Shown here in pieces: positions 1 through 12,310 of a DNA stretch of 64,000 nucleotides. The notes beneath the pieces are model-generated. The model was not told the origin of the DNA and made no database searches. It saw only the letters and a list, made by a program, of their open reading frames with translations. This DNA comes from Auanema rhodensis (Eukaryota > Nematoda > Chromadorea > Rhabditida > Rhabditidae). A program made the position numbers and the translations under genes. Location of the stretch: positions 15,632,501 through 15,696,500 of the forward strand of contig OZ059899.1 of NCBI GenBank assembly GCA_964057225.1, given 5' to 3'. Position 1 is the first letter of the stretch. The number at the start of each line of letters is the position of its first letter.

Positions 1-167
1 AAAGTTATTGACAGAATAAAGCAAAACTGCTTATTAATCAATATAAAATACATTTGAACAGCTTGGTTCCAATGTACAAAAGCTAAAAAAAAACAATTGA
101 TTACCAAACTTCGCCTTTTCGTTTCATTAAATTTTTGTTATCAACATTTAATGTCCTTTCTGTTCAG

Positions 168-515
168 ATACCTGCCCTGTCGGGATTCTGGATCACTTCG
201 CTCATTTTACAATTGCCCATTTCATTGTTTCTTCAAATCAACTCATCTATCATACCGTTACCAGTGGAAAGAGCCATTTACGGCATTCATTCAATATTTC
301 TTTTTAGTCAGGTAAGCAGTCGATATGAGAAACATCATCTTGACTTGTGACTGACGTCGTATCTACTGATGCCACCACGACGGCTATTTTAACGTCAGGT
401 GCTATCTTGACTTCAAATAATTTTTCAGTTTCAGTTGCTTTATGGAGTAGACGTGATAAGACGAATATCTAATCGACAGATTCAGCTATTGAAAAAGCTA
501 TTAGAAGACGAATAA
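168..515 (+). CDS. TMEM17: TMEM17-like transition-zone membrane protein, last two exons (5' part outside window)
   Basis: Two exons are visible: 168-311 (48 codons) and 429-515 (28 codons plus TAA). Exon one follows acceptor TTCTGTTCAG and ends at CAG before GTAAGC. Exon two follows TTTTTCAG, and both junctions are phase 0. The translation contains IPALSGFWITSLILQLP, then an Asn, then LPVERAI and a hydrophobic run ending FLFSQ. This matches the last two membrane segments of TMEM17 (pattern GFW-x2-SL-x-LQLP, then LP-x-E-x-AI). Known family role: a four-pass membrane protein of the ciliary transition zone, part of the MKS module that gates membrane proteins into cilia. The cytoplasmic tail is basic then acidic (VIRRISNRQIQLLKK, ending LLEDE) and shorter than in vertebrates. 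A tandem acceptor 6 nt downstream (TTTCAG) could drop two residues. No earlier exon was found in bases 1-167, so roughly the first 120 residues lie to the left. The identification comes from remembered family sequence. Confidence 0.85.
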
Positions 516-1147
516 GACGAATGAAACAATATAATTGTGTATTTACAAATTTATTAAAGCAAATAAATAAAAAAATACCCCAGAAACTGAAGGTAACACA
601 GATTGGAAACAGATTATGCAAAAAGGCAATATTGATGCAGGCAAGTAAGAACTGCTATACCTCGCATTCCAAATCTCAAACAATAACTCTATTATTAGTA
701 ATAAAAACAAATATAATTATCAAAAGAAATTATGCTAATTGCAAAAGTATTGCGATGTGATAATGGTTTGAGAATCTAAGCGATTCATAAGTAGGAAAGA
801 TCCAAACGTATATCAAGATGTGGGCATTGTGGATGATAGATGATATATAACTATATAGGGTATACAATATGAAAAAGACGTGACCGCTCACATAAAAACA
901 TGTGAAAAGGGTAAAACTATGAGAACATGCCAAAATATGAGGCAAATTAAGATATTTAATCCAATGGAATGAGATAACTAAGATAACTGAAAAGCATAAT
1001 CGCTGAGACGGAGGATACAAATGAGAATATAACCGTTTGAAGCCACGCGAACAAGTGAATAGAAAGGAGATAGAGAGGCCTGATCGACGTAGAAGGAATA
1101 AAAATATACAAACTTAATACTATGAAAGTTAAAAATTTACAATAACA
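516..1147. other. convergent intergenic/3' UTR region
   Basis: This AT-rich stretch separates the stop codon of the + strand TMEM17-like gene from the stop codon of the - strand zinc-finger gene. Both 3' UTRs must lie here. The open frames are AT-driven and have no splice signals or recognisable protein similarity. I see no tRNA, hairpin or repeat. Confidence 0.7.
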
Positions 1148-2854
1148 TTATTGAGCCGCACTGGCACATTGTTTCCTTTGGAATAGAAAAGATGCGATAG
1201 CATCTACAGATTTCCTTTTCCTCTGCAAGAAAAGCCCCATTACTTAAACGCTATTGACAGTTGCATGACTTACCGAGAATTTATTGGAATCTCCTGGTGG
1301 ACTGCTTTCTTTCGAAGAATCGCTAGGGACTGGGGAGGAATCCGTCACCTACAAAATAATTCAAGATAAAAACAGGCTACTTGCTTTCAGAAACTTACGT
1401 CTTCTCCGGAACCGATGCCTGATTCGGGGCCACTGGATGTCTCCTCAGGCTCCGTCTTGACATTAAGCTCATATTTTATAGTATTATTATTATTATTATT
1501 ATTATTAGAGGCAAATAAGGACTCTAGTGGTGATGAAGCAGGAGATTCTTCCTAAACAAGCAAATTAATCAAATGCGATGAAATTTGTTGACTTACTTGT
1601 TTGATTCCGGGTAATAAGGAGAAAAGAGGAAGAAGATTAGGATTATTGAGCAAAAAGTTCTGGAGCCACTCATTTCCAAGACTTGGAGTTAAAGCAGAGG
1701 TAGCTGATGAGATGTTGGCAGAGGCGGCTTGTTGTTGATTAACCATTTGCTTGAGTAAAAGCTGAGCAACATTTGTGGCTTCCACTTTCTTCTTCGGTTG
1801 TTTCGCTGGGGGAGGGCTACTGAAGGTGTTACTTCTATTGATTAAAGATGCACCATCTTCGGTTTTCAATTCAGCTTGAGCAAGAGACCCTGCAAAGATA
1901 AGGAATTGTAAGCTTCGAGAAAGTAAAAAAGAAATAAAAGTGTAAAAGCCAAATGAACTTACCGGGAGCACGATTACTGATGGCAATTGCGCGGGCATCA
2001 CCTGGCTGTCCAGTTCGTAGCATACTGAAAAGATAAGTTTGTTAAGAACGTTCGGAAAGAACAATGCTGTTCGCTGAAAAGAATGACCTCAGTCGGGTAA
2101 TCTTAACCAGTCAATCAATTGCCGATAATACATATTTGCAATGTTGGGGATCGTAACGAAAGTGAATGTTCTAACCTGTTATTGTGAGCATGAAGCTCTT
2201 TCTTGTCTGGGAAAGTCCAGTTACAGCATCCGCAAGTAAAAACACGTGTGATCTGGTGATTTACAGCCATATGGCGACGAACTGTCTCGTGTGCTGAAAC
2301 AAAAGCTTTTAGCAGTTTCAAATTTCCACTAAATCAATCGACAGGCAGTTGAGTTCAAACGAGGGAAAGAGAACAGAAATCGCACTGCATACAAAGCTTA
2401 CAGGAAAATTAGAGATAGAAATTTAGTAGAAGAAGACGAATGACATAGGCAAATGAAAATGAGTGTGAAGTAGATGACAACATAATATATAAATATACCA
2501 TATTGAGCAAATCAATCGGCTTTTCATATAAAATGCTTTATAAAAACTATATCATCTCACTACAAACTGTTTTTCATTCATATTTATAAGTTTTGATAGA
2601 GGTAAAACACTACTTACCAGCAATTTTAACGTTGCAAAGTTGACACTGTTGATCATCCCCATGGAAATTCAGACGATGACGATTCAATGAAGCTGCATGG
2701 CAAAATGTTTTTCCACAATGTCCGCATAAAAATTCACCTGCAAATCAGAACTGTTATATGATACATACAATAGAATGGAAAGAATTGCAAACAAACAAGT
2801 AAACAAACCTTTAAGGTCGGGCCTCTTAAGCTCAGCTTCTGGTCTATAAGGCAT
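1148..2854 (-). CDS. C2H2 zinc-finger nuclear protein, 313 aa, eight exons
   Basis: Exons on the - strand are 2854-2809, 2737-2618, 2293-2176, 2034-1973, 1889-1597, 1551-1399, 1348-1274 and 1222-1148; all phases agree and the total is 942 nt ending in TAA. An in-frame TAG lies 9 nt upstream of the ATG, which fixes the start. Finger 1 has C20, C23, H36, H41. Finger 2 has C47, C50, H63, H68. Finger 3 has C76, C79, H92 but no second His in the main splice form. Downstream comes a low-complexity part with a basic patch (KQPKKKVEA), a Leu-rich segment (residues about 195-211), eight Asn (229-236, from an AAT repeat), an acidic Ser-rich stretch with a SUMO-type VKTE (244-247), and a late RKRK (290-293) that could be a nuclear signal. 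It is probably a DNA-binding regulator. The target and orthologue are unknown, and I do not recognise a named family beyond C2H2. If the last intron is retained the protein ends ten residues after the donor instead. Confidence 0.88.
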
Positions 2855-2890
2855 TGCTTTCTAGAGGTCTTTAAAATCACTGAAATAAGT
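2855..2890 (-). promoter_or_regulatory. 5' UTR and upstream acceptor (trans-splice or 5' UTR intron) of the zinc-finger gene
   Basis: On the - strand a strong acceptor, ACTTATTTCAG, ends at 2880, leaving a 25-nt leader before the ATG at 2854. In worms that add a spliced leader, such an acceptor just upstream of the start codon is the usual trans-splice site. A 5' UTR intron would look the same. No donor for a cis intron was identified upstream. Confidence 0.55.
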
Positions 2891-5800
2891 AAACCATAAA
2901 AATAGAAGTCAAAGAAAACGAGGTTCTAGACAAGAATAATAAAAAATGCTGAATAATCAAAAAAAATATGAGCGAGAAAGAAAACTATTATGGAATGAGA
3001 ACCGAGAGAGAGAGCTAGATGATAAGACAGTCATGGCAATATCATATACTGCTGAAGCTGAAGCAAAACGGTCACTGAAAACAGGAGATATGACAAAATA
3101 GAGCGAAAGTCATAATATGAAAACAAAAAGAATTTTGAGAGAAAAGTTAGAGGACCACTTAGTAAAACTTTTATGCTTGTATGGTATTTTGAAGATGACG
3201 TAATGTACGAAAAAATGTAGACAGGACAGAAGACGATGAAGAGAAGTAGCAATAGAAACATGAAAAGAATGGAAAGGGAAGGACAGAAAAGTAACTGCAA
3301 ATACATAAATGGCAGTTGTTCAAGAGCAAGCACCTACCAACATCACCACAACGTAAATGCTGCTGCTGCTGATGATGGTGATGACGACGATGATGTAGAC
3401 GACGACAGCGACGCCAATGATCGTGCTGATGCGAAGAGGACAAGTTATTCTTTCGTGCCTGTTAGTTAGGCTGCAACTATTTTCTTCTTTTGATGTTACT
3501 GTGTTTCTGCTATTACTTTCGCCAGCACTAAGAACACCATCAATGTCAAACTTTGACGACATCGACACTCAGGGTTTGTGAGCGGTGGGGGTGTTAACGA
3601 TGGGGACACCCAGTCTACCTATACTAGCTAGAGACACAGCCAAACGAGACAGAACAACTGGTATTCAATATATTATTGTCACAAAAATGGTGCCCAAGCT
3701 TGTTTCGAAGCGGAGAGAATTTCAGTCAAAAAGATTCAGAACTGCCACGATGTTGCGCGCCAAAAAATAACATACATACACTCGCACTCACACAGCTTTG
3801 GCAGCTGGACATGATGGGAGGACTGGAGACGAAAAGGGTGATGTGCTTTGATGGTAAAGTATTGGATGATTGATAGAAAGTGAATAAAGGATATAGAAGT
3901 TGGATACTCAGCAAAGGAAAAAAAAGTGAAAAAAACAGTACAAGTTTTGAAAAAAAGGAAAAGAAGGAAGCATGATTGTACACACGAGAAATAGAGAAAA
4001 CTATCAATGTCGAAATGCGAGAAGACATAAATGAATAATTTTTATGAAATAAAAGTTTGTGCCCTTCAAAAGCTGTTAGTAAAAAACAAGTGAGACCTCG
4101 AAGGACGTAACGTTGGATAGTGCTGGTCAAGCCTGTCGATGATGGAAGGTCGAGGACTTTCCGCACTTCGGGCAATCAGTTCATCTCATCTTGGGTACCC
4201 AAGGTTCAGCCCAAATATGTAGATATGACCGTCCAGGTCGACTCAATATGCGGGAATGAGCTGGGAAATGGGCGGAGCGAAAAGCGATTGCTGCTGCGCA
4301 GCTCTCTCGCCACCATCTTTTACTTGTCTGTATGTGTCGCAACTATGACTTGCCGGTCAAGCTAAAAGAACATTAAACTACAAAAAAATTCGAAAGCTCA
4401 CTAAAATGACCAGCCAATGTCAGCAATTTTGAATGGCTAGATTTGAACTTTGATCAGTCCGATAGCTTAGACTTTTCGCAGAGAAAAACTGCGCATATTG
4501 ATATAGATTGTGTAAAACTAATCTTTATCTCCTTTAATTTTCAGAATACCGAGTAAAAAGAAAATTGGGAAGTTTTAAGCCTATTTAGCTTTTTACTATC
4601 ATGTTTCTGGCAGTCATGAGAACAAGTAAAAAGAAAAAAATCCTGGCAAAGAAAAATGTAGTTGCAGCAGTCTGATAAACATGACTCGAAAACTTATGTG
4701 TAAGGAAGTTGGAGAAGTCAACGGGTGGGAATACAACTTGAAATTCTTGATTTAATTGGCTAGAAGCAGACAGTACTTGACTAAATGGACTGCCAGCGTT
4801 GGTAAGCAAAAAAAATTAAAAGACTGCGTGAATGAATAAAAGAGAAGAGTCTGAAGAGAGACAGATAGAAGAGTTAAGTCAGTACAAAAGTGTTAAAGAT
4901 TACACGTTATTTATGTGAAGAGCGAAGCATGCGGGATTATGTGTCACTGAACTTGACATTTATGAAAAAAATTGAACGAAAACGGGCAGAAGAAAACCTC
5001 ATCATCATCCCCAACTTGTAGTTTCATAAAGTGGCAGAGTACTCACCTGTTGCACTCACTCACTAGCTTCGAACTTTCATCGTAAAAACTTTTAGACAAA
5101 TGAGTCGAATTGTATTGTTTTCAAAAAACAAGACGTTTTTTTACATTTCATCTTCAAAAAAAGCTTACAATATGTGTTTTGGAATTAAACATTTCGCTGA
5201 ATTTGAGTGTAAATGGAACTTACAAGAAAGGTAAGAATACATTTATGTTCGTAAAATGGGATCAAAAGCTCTGAACTTGCGCAAACGCTTATCGTTCAGC
5301 TCTATAAAAGGTATGAAAACGAGGCCAACGACTTCAGAAAAGCGGTAGACAAGGTAGGCAAGACAAGCAGAGAAGAGGGGGAGGTAGCAATATCAAAGAC
5401 GAAAAAACAGTTGCATTCGGCACACATACACATAATAGCTGTATAAGAACAAATTGAACAAATGTTAACAAAATTTCCAACAACCCCAAAAAGGTAAATA
5501 TGTATGTGTGTATATGTATAAAGGAGAAGAAGCACGACGATGCAAAAGTGGAGAAACATGAAATTGTAAAGTCAACTTTTGGCAACAAGAAGAATAAAAA
5601 AGGAAGAAACTCATGATATTCTAAGCAAGTGTGTGTATTGGACGAGTTCACAAAAGCTTCCGTATCACACAAATAACTGTTTCTAATACAAGCTCATATA
5701 GGTGGGAGAGTACGAGCGCAATGGTGGATAGTGGGCGGGTCATTCATCCGTCTACACGGTGTCTCCGTAATTACTCCTTCACATTCCCATATATACAAAA

Positions 5801-8650
5801 GCTGCGTCGACCCGACAGCGAGGTCAAAGCTCCATTGTGAGACCGTCACCAATACGAAAAGAAGAAGTATCGATTGGGCCGTCGGCGATTGTTCCGATCA
5901 ACCATCAAGCGACTTCGACCACATTAGCAGCTATTAAATAGTTCAACTTCTTCAACTTCACTGTCGTCCGAACACACAACAGCCTCCGATGGTAATATGG
6001 GGAAGACGACGTACTGAACAAGAAGATGTCGTTGAAAGCTAGTGTGGCGGCCACAAATGTCCATCTCTTCCGTGATGTCGTCGAGACCGATGACAATCAT
6101 GATAATGATGCTGCCGATAGTGATGCTGTTAGCATTAAGTATGCATGATCACTAACGATCTTTTGAAGGAGAAGCCGCGGAACTGCTTGCGGCAAACATC
6201 CAGCGGAATAACTGCACCTTGCCATCGGGAAAGATCTTGAATGGTCATGACACTTGCAAGCTAAGGGCAACATATGTGATTAAGAGCTTTAAGATTCTGA
6301 TTGTAAAGTGAATAAATTGAGAGTTTCGTGACTTTATAGCTATGGGGAAGCTAAAAACCGAATAAGGTCAGAACTCAGAAGCACATATACACACATTCAT
6401 ACAGACACTAAAGCAATCTGATGGAAGAGCGGTAATGTGTTTATGAAACGAAAAAAGAGAAATAAAGAAAAAAAGAAAGTGAGAGAGAGAGAGAGATAGA
6501 GAGAGAAAGAATGACAGTCACGCAGTCAAATCTGGATGAGGTAGCCAGCTGGTTGGTAGTAGTCACATACTGAACAGTACAAATGCTATTCTTCCGGGTA
6601 CTATTTTTACATGTTAGGATACAACTCAAAAGGAAAAGAGCTAGAGCTCCCAGGGAAATAAGGAAAATTTTAAAATATGAAGCAATTTGGAAGACAGGCT
6701 TGCAAAGAAACGAACGAGAATTGGCAGGGTTTATGTCAGTACCATGAAGGCTAAAAGTAGCTACTATTATCTAAAGCTGTGACGGCCTTGAACGGGCCGA
6801 GGTCAAAGCTGTATTGTGGTGGTGGCTGCGTAGGAAAATGGTGGAAGGGGTAGTAGAAAAAGAGAAAGACACAGAAAGAGAGCAAAAGTAGCTATTGTGC
6901 CGGCCTCCCGACGATATTGCTAGAGACTGTAGAGAAGCGATGATCGAGGACAAGGGGAGTTGGGTGGCTTGTGGTAGAAAAGTTCGGAAAACAATTTGAA
7001 CACGCCGTAGGAATAAAGACGGTAAATGAGCGAGACCTACGTTCTAGTGGCTGTATGTTTTTGCTGTCGGTTAGACTTAATCGGATATCCGCATCAAAAC
7101 TCCACATAAACAAGCACATGAGAGTAAGCATCGAATAACAGAGATACATAACAGTCAATCAAAGCGATTTGATGACTATCAGAAACTTAGCATGTGCCAT
7201 TGGTTATTAAAGATAAATTTCATGAATGATCAGCCTAATATAACTATTTCAATACTAAACAAATAAAAAAAATATATACAAATTATGAAGTAAACAATTT
7301 AAAAATAGGAACAGAAAGAAAAGCACAACCATCTCATGTCAGCCCGTAAATGAAAATGAGCTAATATCCATGCACTGAAGATTTAAGGAAAAGCTTCATA
7401 CAGTATGCGAACTGTAAGATAAAACCGGATTTCAAATTTGCATTAGAGCGCATTGAATTGGCCATGGACCGAAAGCGGGAGATGCCATATAGTCAGCCAA
7501 TTGAATGGCATATGCTCACAGCTGAAGCGTTGACGAGTGGATAATGGAACATTCCTTGGCTAACTGCCAGCTGCTATCAAAACAAGAGATACATGCAAAC
7601 ATGGAGGTAGGCGTATCATTTCGAAAAGTCGGTAAATGAGAACAGAATTCGTTCTTGAAGAAGAGAAAAAAAGGCATTTTCTCTTGTAAAGCTCGTACAA
7701 GTTGATGATACCATGCTATGGATAGGACAGTATACGAGAGATGATTGGAAAGGGAGATCGAAAAAGAAATAGAAGTGATGTTATTGAGAGAAAATTTTGA
7801 TAAAACAGAAGAAAAATATGATCAAAGAACCCTTCCTAGTTAGTCTCGTGGTATGTTGTCATTCACGAAGCTGATTGGTCAGTCAATCAACAGGCTGCGA
7901 AAGCTTGGGCATGGCATACAGCATGATTATGGTTGTTTGTGGTTAAGAATTATTTGCAAAAAGTTGAAAGCTATAGAAACGGTCTCATGAGGTGAGAGAG
8001 TGAGAGAGAGAGCAAAAGAGGGAAGGACGAAGAGTAGGAGGCAGCTAGTTAACTGTGGTGCGAAGATATTTCCGATTATGGGAAAAGAGATTGCCGAGAA
8101 AGAAGCGAAACAGTACAAGGAAAACTGGAGACTAAGATGGATAGTCTCGAAAAGAGAGCGAGAAAGAGAGAGACCGTGTTTGGTCGAAAAGGGGTGATAG
8201 GGTAAGCTGCGGCCACTCAGTTAACTATTGAGGCTGTGGAGCGCTGCTGATGGTAGGGTGGTGTCGTCGGCGAGTCGACATCGTCGATCGTCGGAAGAAG
8301 GGTGAAAAGACCTCAGCTGAAGGTCAAAGCTACCAATAGCGAAGTATTGATTGAACGGCATTGAATCGCTTACATCTAATGCTACTGGTCATGGTTACCT
8401 ATCTAGATGTTAGGAGAGAGAGACAGTAAAAGAGATCGCAACAGTAAAAGAGAGAAGTGCGAGATTGAGAGAGAAAGAGACATAGAGAGAAGAGCCGTCC
8501 CCATACAGAAGTAAAAGCGATTACGTGATTGATTAGCCTTTTTGGTTAGTTAGTCCCAGCTAGATGATTTGCTATTCTAACAGTGGATCGGCGCTATATG
8601 CATAGTGTAGGTAACTACGGTAAAGCATGGGAGCTTAATCTATATTGAAC
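2891..8650. other. non-coding region upstream of zinc-finger gene, with GC-richer patches
   Basis: No conserved coding exon was found on either strand. The sequence is mostly AT-rich and purine-biased on the + strand, with interrupted GA tracts (6478-6508, 7995-8015, 8409-8490) and short CAT/GAT triplet runs (3355-3410). GC-richer patches stand out at about 4080-4330 (contains GGGCGG), 5640-6250, 6780-6960 and 8200-8340, and may be promoter or enhancer sequence. Three copies of AGGTCAAAGCT lie at 5821, 6800 and 8321. An 82-residue frame at 6892-7140 (- strand) starts with a hydrophobic run and contains RRSR, but it has no splice or family support. Confidence 0.5.
5821..8331 (+). promoter_or_regulatory. 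three dispersed copies of AGGTCAAAGCT
   Basis: The 11-mer AGGTCAAAGCT occurs exactly at 5821-5831, 6800-6810 and 8321-8331. It begins with AGGTCA, the half-site bound by many nuclear receptors. The first and third copies also share downstream words (ACCAATA, then GAAGTAT followed by GATTG), so they may be diverged copies of one element. Function is not shown by sequence alone. Confidence 0.3.
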
Positions 8651-11600
8651 TGAAAGAAAACATACTTACAAAACTCAGTAATGTGAATTCGAGAAAAAAT
8701 GTCCGAAACAAATTTCATGGGAACAATCTGGAACGCAATCGCTTAAAGCTTTTGAATCATCTTCCAGGTTGTGAGGAGGTCAAGGTTGAAGCTTTCAAAT
8801 AGCTTTAAATTCCTCCTAATCTTCTCTCATTTTCTACATACAATCGTTTGCTCTACTTCTCTCTTTCTCTCTTGTTTGTATCTCGTATTTCTTCCTCTTT
8901 TTCCTCGTCATTTCATGAAATTGCTGTCATCTTTTAGCTGTTGTAGTAGATTGTTCGCTGGTGGCCTATGACCACCATCGGCAGCATCATCAGCATCGAT
9001 AGTCGAGAAACCTGCTGTCGATTGACAGCATAACCCTTCTCCCCAGGAATGACAGAGGGCATGAGAGAAGACGAGAAACAGTAGTTGAAGATAGAACAGA
9101 TAATACGAAGAGAGTACAAGAAAAATACAAAATTCAGAGAGAGACTCGACGATGAAAGTTTAGGCTAAAAAGTACAAAAGCCTCTTATAATGGGCCGACG
9201 TCGTGTTGGGGTTAACAACGTTGACGACAACGACAACTGCTGATGACGTCCTGTGCCGATACATGCGTTTAAGGACAGTAACCTCTCCTTTTACAAACAT
9301 AGTACTAACATCACTACCATGATTAGCCATAACAGCAACAGTAGCAACAGCAGTAAGGTCGAAAGCAGGACATGGTAATAGTAGTTAGCTGTATCGTCAA
9401 TAGGAACATGTGAAGCTTAGAGAGCGGAGAGGGAAGAGTGGAGAAAGGGTGCGTGTTATAGAATATGAAGAGGAGGGTAAGGATGGATAACCTGGAGACA
9501 CGGTATTTATGCAAAGCTGCTGATACATAGTAGATGGGTTAGAGATAGGTTGAGATGTAGCCTTGTGGCCGTTCGATTGTTCCCGAATACACCGGTAAGT
9601 AGATTGGCGTGGGGGAGGGGGCACATATACTTTAGCAGAATATGATATGAAATGATAAAGATAGTTGAAAAGCATAATGATGATTCTATCACCATCATCT
9701 TCTATATCATTCGTATTGTTGATGATGATGATGATGATGACAACGCCCTAGAAAAATGTTTTTGGACCGTATCAAGCTCTTCATCTACTGCTGCAGGTGC
9801 TGTAGCTGCTGTTGTTCATCATCGTACATGCTATAACTGCTGTTGCTGCTGCTAAGGTTGGCTGCTATTGATGCTGGTGCTGATAGTGATGGTAAAGAAG
9901 AAGAAGAATAAGAAGAAGAAAAAGAATGCACATCTGAATCTAAGTGACATTCATGGTGACGTCATCATTATTGAATACAATACACATAGTTGTGAAAGAA
10001 GAAAAGCTTGTAAGGTTAACATACAAGGTTGTCTACATACAGAGAGCATCAGAAATAGAAATGACGATGTCCAGCTGCTTTGGTATTGCTTTAGACTCAG
10101 AAACAAAACGGACCCCAAACCAACAACCAGATGATTCATCCTATTGTTCAGAGGATATTGGCGCCAAAAAATTTTTGAGAAAAGAGCAACTAGCCGTTCG
10201 ATTTTCGATTACTTTATCCTGTGACTTAGGCTAGATGATAGGGTGCAAACTAATGTGAGCTGTTTAAGTCAGATCAGAAGATAATAATCAGATAATGATT
10301 ATGCTTTATAAAGCTAACGATACAATTGAATTTCCTAAAATAGAAAGATGTAATCATGAAGGTAAATTTAAAAATAAATAAAAGAAGAAACTAATAAATA
10401 AAAGATATTTCATAAGAGAAGTGGGTACATAGTGACATGACGGCGAAAAAGCCAACCGTTCATCGCGTTTGATTTGACCAAGAATAAGCAAAAAACGGAC
10501 ATACATAGGTCACGTGATGTTTCACGTAAAATGAATAGGAATTATGGTAAAAAGATTTGAAAAAAATGTTGACAAGTTGTTAAAGGATTCTAATGATACT
10601 TCGGAATTCTCAAAAAAGAAAAGCTTTATAAAAAGTTAAGCTGGAATGTGCCAATACTAGAATAGAACACACAATAACAGAAAAAAACAATAAAATGCTT
10701 CAATTAAGACGAAGTTAATTGGTGATAATGAGCTGGAAATTGAAGAAAAGTTGGTTAAGTCATAGGTTGAAGTACAGTATAGGCAAATTAGATGCTAATC
10801 CTATAATAGCGCATAAGTAATTAGGCAATATGAAGGACTTTATACTAGGGTATATGGCTAGTGATGGGCATTCATGTATAGTTAGTATAGTTAATTAGAA
10901 AAAAAATAAAAAAAAAGGTATTAGAGATAGATAAGAGAGTGATTAAGAGAGAGAGAGAGAAGGAGTTTGGAGGAAAGGGGCGAGAGTGGGTGGAGTATGA
11001 GTATGAGTATGGATTGAAGAAGATAGACATAGAGAGAGAACGATAGAGTATAACTGTCTGAATAATATGGAAGAGAGGAAATAAGAACTGTTGAGACATG
11101 AGAGATTGACCATCCTCTGGGCCAAGCTCGTCATTTTCCTCCAATTGACTGGCTGAACACTCGGAAGAGATCCATCGACAGTCGAAGGTCACCCTATCTC
11201 TTCTTCTTCTTGCTTTTTTGACTTAGAAAGTTCTCAAAGAGACCATATAGTTTTGGATTGAAGATAAAGGAAAAGAAGAGAGAAGAATGCTATATAGAAG
11301 AGAATGAAGAAAAGAAAGAGATATATTGAAAAGGGCAAATCTGAACAATTATGATGCTTCGAAGAGAAAGGAATGTCATCTTATTAATACAAGGAAAAAT
11401 ATCTTTTAGCTTAGCAGAGTTGATTCCAAATGCAATAGAGGGATATAAGGAGAAAAAGAGAATTGGGTGAGGCCGGAAGGGAGGGATTTAAGAAGTCACA
11501 AGCGGATGAAGTATCTGGATGAAGTTCGAATAGTATACAAAGAAAGTTTCAGGTGCTTGTTGCAAAACTTGTATTGATGGCTGAATGTATGTATGTTCAT

Positions 11601-12310
11601 ATGTACACTAGCTGGCTATTTCGTTATACAACGATATACAAGCCGATTATAGTCTTAGTTGAACTTCCAGGGAAAGGAGTAAGGCTGGTGTAGAGTGAAA
11701 GGGGGGGGTAGAGAATAACAGTAACGAAATGAAACATACATGCATTCTCTTACAATAAACTAAAAGAAAGAAAAAAGAAGAAGAGAAATACAACGAGAAA
11801 TATGAAAAACAAATCAAAACAAGAGAAAAAAACATATTAAGAGAGAAAGAGAGAGTGTATGTTAACTATTATTTTGAGACAAAACTTGAAAGAAGTCGAA
11901 CAGAGAAAGAGAGAGTTGGGACCATAATGTGTAGACAAAGTACTGTTCTTACAAACAATTTGAAACAATATATATATATATATTTTTTTTTTTTAAGATT
12001 TAAGGGTTTTAAGGCTTAATTTAACAAAATATTTAAAAAATAACTAATTGTTTTTAAGCTTTATATTTGAAAATAAAAATTTTATTGGTCTCACAACGAA
12101 CCTCTTGTTCACCGTTAGTATTCATAAACAGCAACACATACATACATCTGACACACATCACAGAAAACAGTCTTTACAAACAATTCCTGCCAATGAAAAA
12201 TCATTCGATTCATCTTCTTTTCCTCTTGTCCTCGTGTCCGCACGCCATCTCTCTTTCTCCTTGTCTTTCTGTTTCTCTATCACTCACTCCATCTTCTCGC
12301 TTCTTCAACC
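8651..12310. other. non-coding, purine-biased region
   Basis: There is no recognisable gene. The stretch holds triplet runs (GAT at 9721-9740; GAAGAA at 9895-9925), a TGACGTCA palindrome at 9957-9964, interrupted GA tracts near 10950 and 11845, a G run at 11701-11708, and two overlapping-spaced copies of TATAGTTA at 10877 and 10886. The open frames are Ser/Leu- or Glu/Arg-rich translations of these repeats. Confidence 0.55.

Noticed and set aside
3171-3469. Overlapping His-, Asp- and Ser-rich frames around 3.2-3.6 kb on both strands
   Set aside because: They derive from CAT/GAT/GCT triplet runs read in several frames, with no splice sites joining them to the zinc-finger gene.
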